DNA of 64,000 nucleotides from Bacteroidota bacterium (GCA_023413895.1 JAEZOU010000003.1:62001-126000), one strand, 5' to 3'; counted from the stretch's first letter, positions 45,314 to 54,710 are shown. Program-made: numbers and translations. The notes: generated from the letters alone by a model not told the origin.

Positions 45314-46489
45314 ATGAAAAGAATCCATATAACTATATTCGTAATCTTGTTTACATTTCCGCTATGGAGTGCGAGCCAAACGTTAAATCAGATTCTCAAC
45401 ACTATCGAAAACAACAACCTAACTTTAAAAGCTTTCCACCAATTAGGAGAATCTGAAAAAGTAAGTAACAAAGTAGGCATTGCACCGAGCAACCCGAGTG
45501 TTGATTTTACTTACGCATGGGGTTCCCCAAATATGGGAAATAAGATTGCACTTTCCGCAAGTCAAAACTTCTATTTCCCTTCGGTTTACGTTAGAAAAAG
45601 TCAGATAGCAAACCTCCGAAATGACCAAGTTGACTTGAATTACCAAATAAAACGAAACGAAATTTTGGGTGCAGCAGCTCAAGTTTGCAATGAAATTGTC
45701 TTCTACAATGCTCTCCTTCAGGATTTGGAAAAATGTGCAAAAAATATTACGGGATTATCTGAAATTTACAAAAAAAAATTAGATGCTGGCTCCTGCAATA
45801 TTTTTGAATACAATAAATTTAAAATCAATGCTTTAAATATTGAACAAGAGATAATTTTGAAAAAAATAGAACGAGATGCACTTCTTCGTAATCTGGTTAC
45901 ACTAAATGGAGGCGTTCCTATAGAAATATCTCAAAATGAGGTTATTATAGATAACTTTGAAAAAGATTTTGAAGTTTGGTATCAAAATGCTGAACAGAAA
46001 AATCCATTACTACAAATTCAAAATAAAGAGATTGAAGTAAGCAAACGTCAAGTCCAATTAGCACAAGGAATGTACGCACCTCAATTCAAAGTAGGATATG
46101 CCTTAGAACATCTGCCATCTGAACAATTTAGTGGTATTACTGCAGGAATTTCCATCCCTCTTTGGGAAAATCTAAATTCTGTCAAACATTCTCAAGCACA
46201 AAGGATTGCAACGCAAGCTATCGCCTACGACAGCAAAACGCAATTCTACAACGAAATGAAAACCATTCATGCCCGTTTGATAGCGCTACTTCAGATAAGC
46301 CAAGAGTACCGCGAAAGTATTGTACAAATTGAGAATTTAGACCATATTACTCGCGCTTTGGAAAGCGGAGAAATCTCCATCGAAGAATTTTTCTTGGAAT
46401 ATAGCGCATTTCACGACAGCCACGTTACGCTACTTAACATACTGCTTGAAGCGGCTCAGTGCCGTGCAAAGTTGCATCTTTATGAGTAA
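45314..46489 (+). CDS. TolC-family outer-membrane efflux protein
   Basis: The outer-membrane channel of the metal efflux system, 391 residues, shorter than CusC or CzcC (about 420-460). A signal peptide (residues 1-21, ending WSASQ) is followed by two OEP repeats: LNQILNTIENNNLTLKAFHQ with a helical pair around 60-140, then QKNPLLQIQNKEIEVSKRQVQLAQGMYAPQFKVGYALEH. It is last in the operon and followed by a strong terminator. The operon receptor-His-rich protein-adaptor-pump-channel is complete; no regulator gene is present. Confidence 0.9.
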   Translation: MKRIHITIFVILFTFPLWSASQTLNQILNTIENNNLTLKAFHQLGESEKVSNKVGIAPSNPSVDFTYAWGSPNMGNKIALSASQNFYFPSVYVRKSQIANLRNDQVDLNYQIKRNEILGAAAQVCNEIVFYNALLQDLEKCAKNITGLSEIYKKKLDAGSCNIFEYNKFKINALNIEQEIILKKIERDALLRNLVTLNGGVPIEISQNEVIIDNFEKDFEVWYQNAEQKNPLLQIQNKEIEVSKRQVQLAQGMYAPQFKVGYALEHLPSEQFSGITAGISIPLWENLNSVKHSQAQRIATQAIAYDSKTQFYNEMKTIHARLIALLQISQEYRESIVQIENLDHITRALESGEISIEEFFLEYSAFHDSHVTLLNILLEAAQCRAKLHLYE

Positions 46490-46506
46490 TTTGGTAAACA
46501 TCTAAG

Positions 46507-46540
46507 AAAAAAGCTAACTAAAATATGGTTAGCTTTTTTT
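46507..46540 (+). terminator. Terminator of the metal efflux operon
   Basis: A perfect 12-bp stem, AAAAAAGCTAAC (46507-46518) with GTTAGCTTTTTT (46528-46539), about 18 bp after the last stop. Confidence 0.88.
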
Positions 46541-46608
46541 CTATTGATGCTAAATAATTGAATTTCTAATTCCGAGATTATTTTAGAGTAAGTAACACAA
46601 AATTTATG

Positions 46609-46616
46609 TATCTTTG
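46609..46616 (+). promoter_or_regulatory. Promoter -7 element of mtnN
   Basis: TATCTTTG followed by CAG. An in-frame ATG at 46606 overlaps this element, so translation must begin at 46627 or 46636. Confidence 0.7.
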
Positions 46617-46635
46617 CAGGATTAAAATGTTACTG

Positions 46636-47403
46636 ATGAAAAAATCACCGATTGGAATTCTCTGCGCAATGCAGGAAGAAGTTGCGGACATTCTAAAGTG
46701 CATCGAAAATGCAGTGCAAACTGAAATTGGATGTCGTACCTATTACAAAGGAACTATCTGTGAGCAAGAAGTGGTAGTCGTTTTCTCGCGATGGGGAAAA
46801 GTGGGCGCAGCCACAACAACGACAATGCTAATCGACCATTTTAAAGTTTCGGAAATTATTTTTGTGGGCACTGCTGGCGCACTCAACGCAGAACTTAACG
46901 TGGGCGACATCGTTATTGGTAAGCAGTTTCTCCAACACGATTTTAATTGTGCCCCCATTCTTAAACCTTACGAATTACCATTTATCAAACGCAGATTTTT
47001 GGAGGCTGCAGATACTCAAATTCAAAAAGCAGAGAAAGCGGTTTCCACATTTTTACAACCCCATAACTTCACACAATCTTTCTCTCAAGAGCAACGGGAA
47101 CTTTTCCATCTGCAAAATCCTAAATATAAAGTCGGTCAGATTGCCAGCGGTGATTCATTTTTCTCAACAGATAAGCAAAAACAAGAACTTCTTGAAAAAT
47201 TTCCATCACTCCTATGCGTTGAAATGGAAGGTGCTGCCGTAGCACAAGTCTGCTACGAATATGAAATACCTCTCACCGTAATTCGTGTTATTTCAGACTC
47301 TGCAAACGACAATGCCACTATTGACTTCAATAAATTTATCAAGGAAGTAGCTGCAAACTACTCAAAACAGATTGTATTAAACTTATTAAATCCAATATTA
47401 TGA
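46636..47403 (+). CDS. mtnN: 5'-methylthioadenosine/S-adenosylhomocysteine nucleosidase family protein
   Basis: Cleaves methylthioadenosine and S-adenosylhomocysteine, releasing adenine, in methyl-donor recycling. 255 residues from the ATG at 46636 (MKKSPIGILCAMQEEVADIL). Signatures: the N-terminal GILCAMQEEV, SRWGKVGAATTTTMLIDHF, GTAGALNAELNVGDIVIG, SGDSFFS, the catalytic-site VEMEGAAVAQVC and SDSANDNA, whose Asp is the likely acid. Residues around 105-145 are longer than in E. coli MtnN. An in-frame ATG at 46627 is possible. The stop overlaps the next gene by 4 bp. Confidence 0.9.
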   Translation: MKKSPIGILCAMQEEVADILKCIENAVQTEIGCRTYYKGTICEQEVVVVFSRWGKVGAATTTTMLIDHFKVSEIIFVGTAGALNAELNVGDIVIGKQFLQHDFNCAPILKPYELPFIKRRFLEAADTQIQKAEKAVSTFLQPHNFTQSFSQEQRELFHLQNPKYKVGQIASGDSFFSTDKQKQELLEKFPSLLCVEMEGAAVAQVCYEYEIPLTVIRVISDSANDNATIDFNKFIKEVAANYSKQIVLNLLNPIL

Positions 47404-48374
47404 AAAAAATATCTTTATTATGCACACTAATTTTTGCTATTTTATTCGTTAACGCACAAGATTTTCCATCAAATGGTGATTTTGAGGACTGGACAAGCTC
47501 CACTAAACCTGAAGGTTGGACATTAGAAATCGAAGGAACTTTTGAAAACACAATTCCGATAACCTATCCTTTAGGAGCTAGAACTTCTGATGCACATTCA
47601 GGAAGTTACGCTGTAAAGCTTACTCCTTCACAAATTCCTATGTCAGAAATGACAATTCCTGGCGTTTGCCAACTGGGAAGTTCTGAAAGCGTTAATCTTA
47701 CCTTGGAGGATATTGAAACTTTGGTAAATTTCACTAACAGCGACTTTACCAACTTCGATATGAATATGATTACTACCCTTTCTGAATTCAGCCACATTAT
47801 GGCCCACGGAGTACCTGTTGACGAAATACCAAGTGAAGTCAGAGCTTGGATAAAATTTCACCCTTATGCAGGAAGCACAGATAAAGCAACCTTTATGGCT
47901 GTAGCTTTCAGCACACTCTTCTCTGTAAAAATTCCTACTGCCTACGGAATCTATACAACAGAAGAAACGATTAGTGATTATCAACAAATTCAATTTCCAC
48001 TTCAACAACTTGCACCTGGTGCAAGCTGCGATTCAATTATTCTTCTAATGATGGTAAGTGGAACAGAATCTAGCTTACAATCAGCACTTTATATTGATGA
48101 TGTAACAATGCTTTTTGACACATGGGGAATTGATGAAACTGATAATTTCGTTCAAATTTACCCAAATCCAGCAAACGATGTGCTTACAATTTGCAACGAA
48201 GTTAGCGGTGATTTTAGCATTCGTCTCTATGATATGACGGGCAAAGTTCTTCTTGAAGAAAAAAATATATCCGAGAAAATTACTATCAACACCTCCAAAT
48301 TTGCTCCAGGAAACTATATTGTACAAATTTCACAAAACAATACGCTTACACATCAAAAGGTAATCATTTATTAA
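47400..48374 (+). CDS. Secreted protein with type IX secretion C-terminal sorting domain
   Basis: A 324-residue protein with a signal peptide (MKKISLLCTLIFAILFVNAQ). The N-terminal domain (DFPSNGDFEDWTSSTKPEGW, then SDAHSGSYAVKL) resembles the jelly-roll carbohydrate-module-like domains of Bacteroidota surface proteins. The last 75 residues are a type A sorting domain: VQIYPNPANDVLTI, FSIRLYDMTGKVLLEE, FAPGNYIVQISQNN, ending KVIIY. It should therefore be exported by the type IX system and attached to the surface. It is translationally coupled to mtnN (4-bp overlap) and 5 bp from dus; the functional link is obscure. Confidence 0.88.
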   Translation: MKKISLLCTLIFAILFVNAQDFPSNGDFEDWTSSTKPEGWTLEIEGTFENTIPITYPLGARTSDAHSGSYAVKLTPSQIPMSEMTIPGVCQLGSSESVNLTLEDIETLVNFTNSDFTNFDMNMITTLSEFSHIMAHGVPVDEIPSEVRAWIKFHPYAGSTDKATFMAVAFSTLFSVKIPTAYGIYTTEETISDYQQIQFPLQQLAPGASCDSIILLMMVSGTESSLQSALYIDDVTMLFDTWGIDETDNFVQIYPNPANDVLTICNEVSGDFSIRLYDMTGKVLLEEKNISEKITINTSKFAPGNYIVQISQNNTLTHQKVIIY

Positions 48375-48379
48375 TATAG

Positions 48380-49330
48380 ATGAAACTTTGGTTAGCCCCA
48401 CTACACGGTATTACTTATTACTACTTCCGTAATACTTTTTTACGCCATTTTTCAGGAATAGATGCTATCATCACTCCCTTTGTCCCCGTACAAGAAACGA
48501 ACAAATTAAATGTAGGGAAGTGGTTAGATTTTCATTCTGAAAACAACCCTTTTTGCGATATTATTCCCCAATTAATGGGTAATATTCCTGCTCATTTTAC
48601 GGACACAATTCGCGCACTACAAGACCGTTACGGATTTACTCAATTCAATTGGAATATTGGTTGTCCGATGAATGCAATTGTCCGCAAACAGCGAGGTTGC
48701 GGAATTATGCCCTTCCCAGATAAGATTGAAACTGTTGTGGAAGAGGTATTTAGCAAAACGAACTGCAAATTTTCTCTTAAAATGAGATTAGGTCTCGAAA
48801 ACCGCGATGAAGCATACCAAATTATAGAACGCCTCGCCCCCTACCCCATTGATTTTTGGGTGATTCATCCACGATTAGGAATTGAACAGTACGCCTATAC
48901 TGTTGATTTAGAAAACTTTGCAATGTTACTAACTATAACAAATACTCCAATTGTATATAGCGGAGATATTCTGACTCCTAACGATGTTCTCGTATTGCAA
49001 GAAAGATTTCCACAAATTGACAATATTATGTTAGGTCGCGGAATCTTAAAAAATCCATTTTTAGCAGAACAGATACAAAAAAAATCTTCTTCTGCCGCAG
49101 CAGAAGAAGATTGGAAGATTCGCTTTTATAATTTCTACAAGGATTTAGCCTCAACTTATTTGTCGATCAAACCAGAAAATGCTACTCTTGCAAATTTTAA
49201 AGAACTTTGGCACTATTTTTCCATTCTTTACAAGCTTACACCCTTGCAGCTCCAACAACTTTTGCGTATTAAATCGTGGGACGATTTCTTCGCAAAAACG
49301 TTAGAGATTATCGTCTCTGAACACGTTTAA
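48380..49330 (+). CDS. tRNA-dihydrouridine synthase family protein
   Basis: An FMN- and NADPH-dependent enzyme that reduces uridines in tRNA D-loops, 316 residues. Signatures: LAPLHGITYYYFRNTF at the FMN site, NWNIGCPMN, the catalytic-Cys loop KQRGCGIMPF (usually GAxLM), SLKMRLGLEN, VIHPRLG and MLGRGILKNPFLAEQIQ. The position of the catalytic Cys (RGCG) is kept. The exact subfamily (DusB-like or other) is not clear. The 3' end overlaps the convergent OadG-like gene by 23 bp. Confidence 0.9.
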   Translation: MKLWLAPLHGITYYYFRNTFLRHFSGIDAIITPFVPVQETNKLNVGKWLDFHSENNPFCDIIPQLMGNIPAHFTDTIRALQDRYGFTQFNWNIGCPMNAIVRKQRGCGIMPFPDKIETVVEEVFSKTNCKFSLKMRLGLENRDEAYQIIERLAPYPIDFWVIHPRLGIEQYAYTVDLENFAMLLTITNTPIVYSGDILTPNDVLVLQERFPQIDNIMLGRGILKNPFLAEQIQKKSSSAAAEEDWKIRFYNFYKDLASTYLSIKPENATLANFKELWHYFSILYKLTPLQLQQLLRIKSWDDFFAKTLEIIVSEHV

Positions 49331-50243
49331 TTGTCAAATGTTTTTGAGACCAAGGAGAATACACTGCTGATTGTGTTTCAATTGTAATAATTTCACTTTC
49401 TTCATCATGAAAACTATTTAAATGAAGGTGAAGAGCAGTTGCAATTGCTGCAATTTCTTGTCCTGTAATTGATTCCTCATCTTTAACCAATTCTGGCTTT
49501 GGAGTTGAGGTTGAGGTTGCAGTTGCTTGTTGTGCTGCGGCATTCATTTTCTGTTTTTTACGATTAAATATTCCGAACACTTTCAACATTATATAGATCA
49601 ACACAAGAGCACTAAACACTACAGCCATTGAGATAACAGCTAAACCTACTCCAAATGGATCAGACTTCATCAACTTTTCCGACTTTGTAACATCCATATC
49701 AACTTTGTTTGTAGATCCAGGAGTAAAATAATCTAAGTATCCTAATTCAGGTTCTCCATCAACGATAGCGCCGAAAGATTTATCCGAATTTCTCAAACTT
49801 GCAGGATAAGGGAAAATATGAATCAAAGTCTTTGCATTAGAACTGATAAGTGCCACATAATTATTCTTAGATTCATTAGGATCGAAATTTGTATGGAAAG
49901 TTCCATACAATGCGCTATTATCAAGATAGAAAACTATATGACCTCTTTGAGGAATTTGCGTTTTAACATCAGTTGATGGAATTCTATACCAATTAGGATT
50001 TCCATTACCTGCGGCAAGTCCTGTAGTATCATCTGTCAAATAACAACCTGCGATGTTTACAGTGTTATAAGAAGTGTTAAAAATTTCAACCCAAGGAGTA
50101 TGACGGCCATACTCGTCGATAAAATTCTTTTCATTTTTAATGAGTAATTCATTGATTCGCAAATCTGTAATCTGTTGTCCAAAAGTAACAGAAACAGAGA
50201 AGACTGCAACCAAAAGAATACACAGACGTTTAATATTTTTCAT
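49308..50243 (-). CDS. Lamin-tail domain-OadG fusion, putative decarboxylase gamma subunit
   Basis: A 311-residue membrane protein. It has a signal peptide (residues 1-22), then a lamin-tail-like domain (ITDLRINELLIKNEKNFIDEYGRHTPWVEIFNTSYNTVNIAGCYLTDD, residues 24-165), one membrane segment (VGLAVISMAVVFSALVLIYIMLKVFGIF, residues 197-225) and a cytoplasmic tail (GQEIAAIATALHLHL). The membrane segment plus tail match OadG, the small gamma subunit of sodium-pumping decarboxylases. It is 31 bp downstream of mmdA, which supports the assignment. The extracytoplasmic lamin-tail domain is an unusual addition. Its 3' end overlaps dus by 23 bp. Confidence 0.8.
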   Translation of the reverse strand: MKNIKRLCILLVAVFSVSVTFGQQITDLRINELLIKNEKNFIDEYGRHTPWVEIFNTSYNTVNIAGCYLTDDTTGLAAGNGNPNWYRIPSTDVKTQIPQRGHIVFYLDNSALYGTFHTNFDPNESKNNYVALISSNAKTLIHIFPYPASLRNSDKSFGAIVDGEPELGYLDYFTPGSTNKVDMDVTKSEKLMKSDPFGVGLAVISMAVVFSALVLIYIMLKVFGIFNRKKQKMNAAAQQATATSTSTPKPELVKDEESITGQEIAAIATALHLHLNSFHDEESEIITIETQSAVYSPWSQKHLTIKRVQRR

Positions 50244-50274
50244 TGTGTTTCAATTAAAAATTAGCAATTACTTC

Positions 50275-51834
50275 TTATAAAGGCAAGTTATCGTGTTTTT
50301 TAGCTGGATTTTCAAGACGTTTATTCTTAAGAGATTCCAAAGCACGGATAACTCTGAAACGAGTATTGCGAGGTTCGATAACATCGTCGATATAGCCATA
50401 TTTAGCCGCAACGTATGGGTTAGCGAAAGCATCGCGATATTCAGTTTCTTTTTCTGCGATAAATTCTGCTTGTTTTTGAGGATCTTCGATAGCTTTAATT
50501 TCGCGACCCATCAAAATTTCCACAGCACCTTTACCACCCATTACAGCGATTTCAGCAGTTGGCCATGCGTAGTTGATATCACCACGTAAATGTTTAGAAC
50601 TCATCACGCAATATGCTCCACCATAATTTTTACGAAGAATAACTGTAACTTTAGGAACTGTACATTCACCGTATGCATAAAGCAATTTTGCTCCGTGGAG
50701 GATAATTCCGCCATATTCTTGACCTGTTCCTGGTAAGAAACCTGGAACATCAACCAAAGTAACGATTGGAATATTGAACGCATCACAGAAACGAACGAAA
50801 CGTGCGCCTTTACGTGATGAATTAATATCAAGAACACCAGCCAAATATTTAGGTTGATTAGCAACGATACCTACAGACATTCCATTGAAACGAGCAAAAC
50901 CTACTACGATATTTGGTGCATAGTTTTGTTGAATTTCCAAAAATTCTCCATTATCAACGATTCCGTGAATAACCTCTTTCACATCGTAAGGTTTGTTTGG
51001 ATTATCAGGAATAATGGAATTCAAAGTATCTTCCAAACGATTGATTGGATCTTCTGTTGGTTGATATGGAGGTTCTTCCATATTGTTAGAAGGCAAATAA
51101 CTAATTAACTGACGTAACATAGCGATACCTTCCTCTTCATTTTCAACTGCAAAGTGAGCAACTCCTGATTTAGAAGCGTGAACAGATGCTCCACCTAAAT
51201 CTTCTACTGTAACGTCCTCATTAGTAACTGTTTTCACCACTTTTGGACCTGTTACGAACATATAGCTCGTATTTTTAGTCATCATAATGAAGTCTGTCAA
51301 AGCTGGAGAATATACAGCACCACCTGCACAAGGTCCGAAAATAGCTGAAATCTGTGGAACTACACCTGAAGCAAGAATATTTCTTTGGAAAATTTCAGCA
51401 TAGCCAGCCAAACTATTTACACCTTCTTGGATACGTGCTCCACCTGAATCATTAAAACCGATAAGAGGAGCACCCACTTTCATTGCTTGATCCATAACTT
51501 TACAAATTTTGTTAGCTACACTTTCTGAAAGTGAACCACCAAAAACTGTAAAATCTTGAGAATAAACATACACTAATCTTCCGTTAACTGTACCATAACC
51601 TGTAATTACGCCATCGGTTAAAAATTTCTCTTTTTCAAGACCGAAATTGGTACAACGGTGAGTTACAAACATGTCAAACTCCTCGAAACTTCCCTCATCT
51701 AAGAACATAAGAATTCTTTCGCGAGCAGTAAACTTTCCTTGTGAGTGTTGTTTGTCAATTCTCTTTTGACCTCCACTCAAACGAGCTTCTTCACGCTTTT
51801 TAAGCAACTCGTTAATTTTTTCTTGCATTATCAT
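50275..51834 (-). CDS. mmdA: Methylmalonyl-CoA decarboxylase / propionyl-CoA carboxylase alpha (carboxyltransferase) subunit
   Basis: Carboxyltransferase that moves CO2 between methylmalonyl-CoA and a biotin carrier, a step in propionate formation by the succinate pathway. 519 residues (a second Met at residue 3 is also possible). Signatures: [66 protein letters not shown], and the C-terminal half [29 protein letters not shown] with MSSKHLRGD. It is co-transcribed with the OadG-like gene. The biotin carrier and the sodium-pumping beta subunit are not in this window. Confidence 0.94.
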   Translation of the reverse strand: MIMQEKINELLKKREEARLSGGQKRIDKQHSQGKFTARERILMFLDEGSFEEFDMFVTHRCTNFGLEKEKFLTDGVITGYGTVNGRLVYVYSQDFTVFGGSLSESVANKICKVMDQAMKVGAPLIGFNDSGGARIQEGVNSLAGYAEIFQRNILASGVVPQISAIFGPCAGGAVYSPALTDFIMMTKNTSYMFVTGPKVVKTVTNEDVTVEDLGGASVHASKSGVAHFAVENEEEGIAMLRQLISYLPSNNMEEPPYQPTEDPINRLEDTLNSIIPDNPNKPYDVKEVIHGIVDNGEFLEIQQNYAPNIVVGFARFNGMSVGIVANQPKYLAGVLDINSSRKGARFVRFCDAFNIPIVTLVDVPGFLPGTGQEYGGIILHGAKLLYAYGECTVPKVTVILRKNYGGAYCVMSSKHLRGDINYAWPTAEIAVMGGKGAVEILMGREIKAIEDPQKQAEFIAEKETEYRDAFANPYVAAKYGYIDDVIEPRNTRFRVIRALESLKNKRLENPAKKHDNLPL

Positions 51835-51911
51835 AACTTGCTTATATTAAATTAATTACATTTGAAACCAAAAAAGTTTTCAACACTAAAAAGTATATTT
51901 TTTAGCGAGTG

Positions 51912-51919
51912 CAAAATTA
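51912..51919 (-). promoter_or_regulatory. Promoter -7 element of mmdA
   Basis: TAATTTTG on the minus strand, followed by CAC, 77 bp upstream of the ATG at 51834. Confidence 0.65.
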
Positions 51920-51975
51920 CATCATTTTTTGAAAAAAACAAACTTAATTGGGGAAAAAATCAAGATTTTATTTTT

Positions 51976-52761
51976 TTATTCATACAATCCTTTTTTCTTT
52001 CCAAAACTATATGATATATAAGCATTTAGAAATACTGGAGTTGGATTATTGAAAGCCATTTGTTGAATAAAAGGAAAAACTGCATCTGCAGAGATTCCTA
52101 CCTCAAGGATATGCGACCTATATTGATCTTTACTAAAATCGAAACTTAACCCAGTTTTAGCATACGCTCCAGGTCGAAAAGCAACTCCTTTGAATGAATA
52201 ATACCATTCGGCACCCCCTAAAATATTACTCACATCGTGTATGTTAGGGTCATAACGTTCGGTTTGTACGATATAATTCATATCTGGATAGGTTACATAC
52301 AAAACATCGAGATAAACGGGAAACCCTAGTCCGAGAGCAAAACCGAAAGAAAATGAATAACGCACCTCAACACCTCCCCAATAGGGTTTATGATGCAAAA
52401 TACGTTGGTATCCATAGCCTACTCGCCAAAAGAAAAGGTCATATAACTTGCCATAACAAAAAGGACGACTTTCCTCCCAATAAACACTCTGAGCACGCAA
52501 CTGTTTATAATGCATACTATAGAGAAAATCGGTTTCAAAATAGTGCTTATTGCGATAATCGGGTAATTTTCCTACTTGGAAACCAATTCCTGCCCCACGG
52601 GTATTCAAAAAAAAGGACAAATTCCATTCACGCGACTTTACCTGAATGATTTCAGTTTCACCTACCTCTTGTGCTTCCAAAGAGAAAATAGCAAATAAAA
52701 AAAGCACGACAACAACGGTCCTGCTTCCTATTTTTTCAAGAATTTTCCCTATTGGAATCAT
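51976..52761 (-). CDS. Putative outer-membrane beta-barrel protein
   Basis: A 261-residue protein with a hydrophobic N-terminal segment (TVVVVLFLFAIFSLEAQ) that serves as a signal peptide if the start is as given. The remainder is alternating aromatic/polar beta-strand sequence (WNLSFFLNTRGAGIGFQVGKL, YWGGVEVRYSFSFGFALGLGF) ending in a strand with SYSFGKKKGLYE, typical of small Bacteroidota outer-membrane barrels of unknown function. It starts 14 bp after the small lipoprotein gene, so they are probably co-transcribed. Confidence 0.75.
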   Translation of the reverse strand: MIPIGKILEKIGSRTVVVVLFLFAIFSLEAQEVGETEIIQVKSREWNLSFFLNTRGAGIGFQVGKLPDYRNKHYFETDFLYSMHYKQLRAQSVYWEESRPFCYGKLYDLFFWRVGYGYQRILHHKPYWGGVEVRYSFSFGFALGLGFPVYLDVLYVTYPDMNYIVQTERYDPNIHDVSNILGGAEWYYSFKGVAFRPGAYAKTGLSFDFSKDQYRSHILEVGISADAVFPFIQQMAFNNPTPVFLNAYISYSFGKKKGLYE

Positions 52762-52775
52762 AGCTCAAAACACTT

Positions 52776-52913
52776 TTACTCAGCAGTTTGCTCTTGCTGT
52801 GGTTGATAGTTTTGTGAATAATGTCCGTACGCTGCGCACTTATGATACTCGCAAGCTGACATAATCAAAACAAAACAAAATAAAACTGCAGCGATTACAA
52901 TATTTTTCTTCAT
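52776..52913 (-). CDS. Small lipoprotein, 45 residues
   Basis: A short but convincing gene: lipoprotein signal MKKNIVIAAVLFCFVLIMSAC with lipobox MSAC, then EYHKCAAYGHYSQNYQPQQEQ and a stop. Mature proteins beginning C-x-x-x-K-C-x-A-Y are a recurring small-lipoprotein type in Bacteroidota. It has a good promoter at 52936-52943 with a leader of about 16 nt, and precedes the barrel protein by 14 bp. The function is unknown. Confidence 0.75.
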   Translation of the reverse strand: MKKNIVIAAVLFCFVLIMSACEYHKCAAYGHYSQNYQPQQEQTAE

Positions 52914-52927
52914 ATACGTTATTTTTT

Positions 52928-52943
52928 TAATTTTGCAAAAATA
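52928..52943. promoter_or_regulatory. Back-to-back divergent promoters
   Basis: TAATTTTG on the plus strand (52928-52935) directly abuts TATTTTTG read on the minus strand (52943-52936), around a TTTTGCAAAA palindrome. The two -7 elements serve the Omp85-like gene and the small lipoprotein gene, and polymerase binding to one should exclude the other. Confidence 0.6.
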
Positions 52944-52952
52944 AACAAAAAG

Positions 52953-54710
52953 TTGAGACCTTTGCTTTCTTTTCTAAAAAATATCGACAAAGATAAACGG
53001 ATAACGCTGATTATAGGTTATTTATTTTTTGTTCTATTCATTTTTTCCGCAGGAGGCAAAAAAACTTATGCGCAAAAATTAGAGATTACTTGCTTCGAAA
53101 CCCAAAATCAAGTTTTACGAAAGATTTCTCCTGATTCTATTTTTCTTCCCCAAAAAATCAAACTATCAGAGGTTGAAAAAAGGTTTCAAAAAGCGATTTC
53201 AAAGAATCAAAAAAATGGTTATTTAAATTTTTCAATTGATACTTTTTACAAAGTAAATGACACACTTAACGTTTTGATATATAGAGGGAAAAAGTATGAG
53301 AATTATCATTTTCTTATCCCTGATAGTTCACACAATTTTATTGATAATTCAATACTTCGAGGATACGTTTCCCATAATACAATCCCATGGGACAAGTATA
53401 TCCCCTTTGCTAACAAATTTGTGGAATTATACGAAAATCATGGCTACCCTTTTGCGTCAATACGCATCCAGAATGTGCCCAAAAGTTCGAACGTTACACT
53501 CGCTTTAGAAACAGGTCCATATATTCGATTCGATTCGATTGTAATGAAAGGAGATGCAAAAATAGGAAATGGGTTTCTGCAATCTTACTTACGATTTAGG
53601 CATGGCAAACCTTACAAAGAGAAATATGTTAAAAATATTTTGCAGTTACTATCGGAACTTCCATATATCACATTAACGAGAGCACCAGGTGTAGAATTTT
53701 CGCAAGAAGGTGCCACTTTGTATATTTTTGCAAACAAACGCAAAATTAATCAATTTGATGGTTATATCGGGTTGGTTCCTATAGATGAGAAAAGTGGAAA
53801 AGTAGCACTTTCCGGAGAAATTAATCTGCATCTTCGAAACCTTTTCACTATCGGAGAATCCATAGATTTACAATGGAAAGCAAGCGAAAGATACTCTCAG
53901 GACCTCAATATCCACGCTAATTTTCCTTGCTTACTACGTACACCATTAGGAATTGACGGCACTTTTATTTTAGAAAAAAAAGACACTGCTTACATTAATA
54001 ATCAATATAAAGTTGGAATCCAATACAACTTTTCAGGCAACAATTTTCTAAAAGTATATTATGCTAGACACAACTCTAACCTCATTAACAATAACAATGA
54101 TATACAAAATGATATACAAATAGATATTTGGGATTACTACAAAAAAAATGTTTACGGCATAGAGTTTCATTTTCGGCGATTAGATTATCTCTACAACCCC
54201 AAAAAAGGAATTGATATTCAGTTTGATTTTAATCTTGCACAAAAAGTTAATGAAAGTCTTGAAAAAAGTACCCAAACATCAATCATTACTAATATAACAG
54301 GTTATATTCCTATCAAAAAATGGTGGACTATAGTAATTTGCGGAAAACATGGCTCAATTATCAGCAATAGTTTGTTATCCAACGAACTTTTCCGCATTGG
54401 AGGCATCGGCACCTTACAAGGATTTAACGACAAATCGCTTTACGCTTCATCATACACCATAGGTGCAGCAGAATTACGTTTCATTTTTGCCAAAAATGCT
54501 TACATAAATTTATTTGTAAATGGTGGGGTTTTGAAAAAACAAACAATACAACAATCTTCAAAAGATTTCCCCATAGGATTTGGAATTGGCACAACGTTAG
54601 AGACTAAAGCAGGACAATTTTACATTAGCTACGCATTAGGAAAACTCAAAGATAGTCAAATCTCTTTCAAAACCGGCAAAATACACTTCGGAATTTTAGT
54701 CAACTTCTAA
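52953..54710 (+). CDS. Omp85/BamA-like outer-membrane protein
   Basis: A 585-residue protein with a TTG start at 52953, chosen because it gives the charged-hydrophobic signal segment (residues 16-40, ending KKTYAQ) 18 bp after a -7 element. Residues 45-240 look like degenerate POTRA domains (LSEVEKRFQKAISKNQKNGYLN, FVELYENHGYPFASIRIQNV, FRHGKPYKEKYVKNILQLLSEL). The C-terminal part is a barrel with a conserved Omp85 motif region, ELFRIGGIGTLQGFNDKSLYAS near 480, and a final strand ending in F. It is more divergent and shorter than BamA; a TamA- or accessory-type role is possible. Its 3' end overlaps the anti-sigma gene by 4 bp. Confidence 0.82.
   Translation: MRPLLSFLKNIDKDKRITLIIGYLFFVLFIFSAGGKKTYAQKLEITCFETQNQVLRKISPDSIFLPQKIKLSEVEKRFQKAISKNQKNGYLNFSIDTFYKVNDTLNVLIYRGKKYENYHFLIPDSSHNFIDNSILRGYVSHNTIPWDKYIPFANKFVELYENHGYPFASIRIQNVPKSSNVTLALETGPYIRFDSIVMKGDAKIGNGFLQSYLRFRHGKPYKEKYVKNILQLLSELPYITLTRAPGVEFSQEGATLYIFANKRKINQFDGYIGLVPIDEKSGKVALSGEINLHLRNLFTIGESIDLQWKASERYSQDLNIHANFPCLLRTPLGIDGTFILEKKDTAYINNQYKVGIQYNFSGNNFLKVYYARHNSNLINNNNDIQNDIQIDIWDYYKKNVYGIEFHFRRLDYLYNPKKGIDIQFDFNLAQKVNESLEKSTQTSIITNITGYIPIKKWWTIVICGKHGSIISNSLLSNELFRIGGIGTLQGFNDKSLYASSYTIGAAELRFIFAKNAYINLFVNGGVLKKQTIQQSSKDFPIGFGIGTTLETKAGQFYISYALGKLKDSQISFKTGKIHFGILVNF

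Noticed and set aside
52353..52649. Plus-strand open frame opposite the barrel protein gene.
   Set aside because: Antisense to a gene with a signal peptide and beta-barrel pattern; no independent support.
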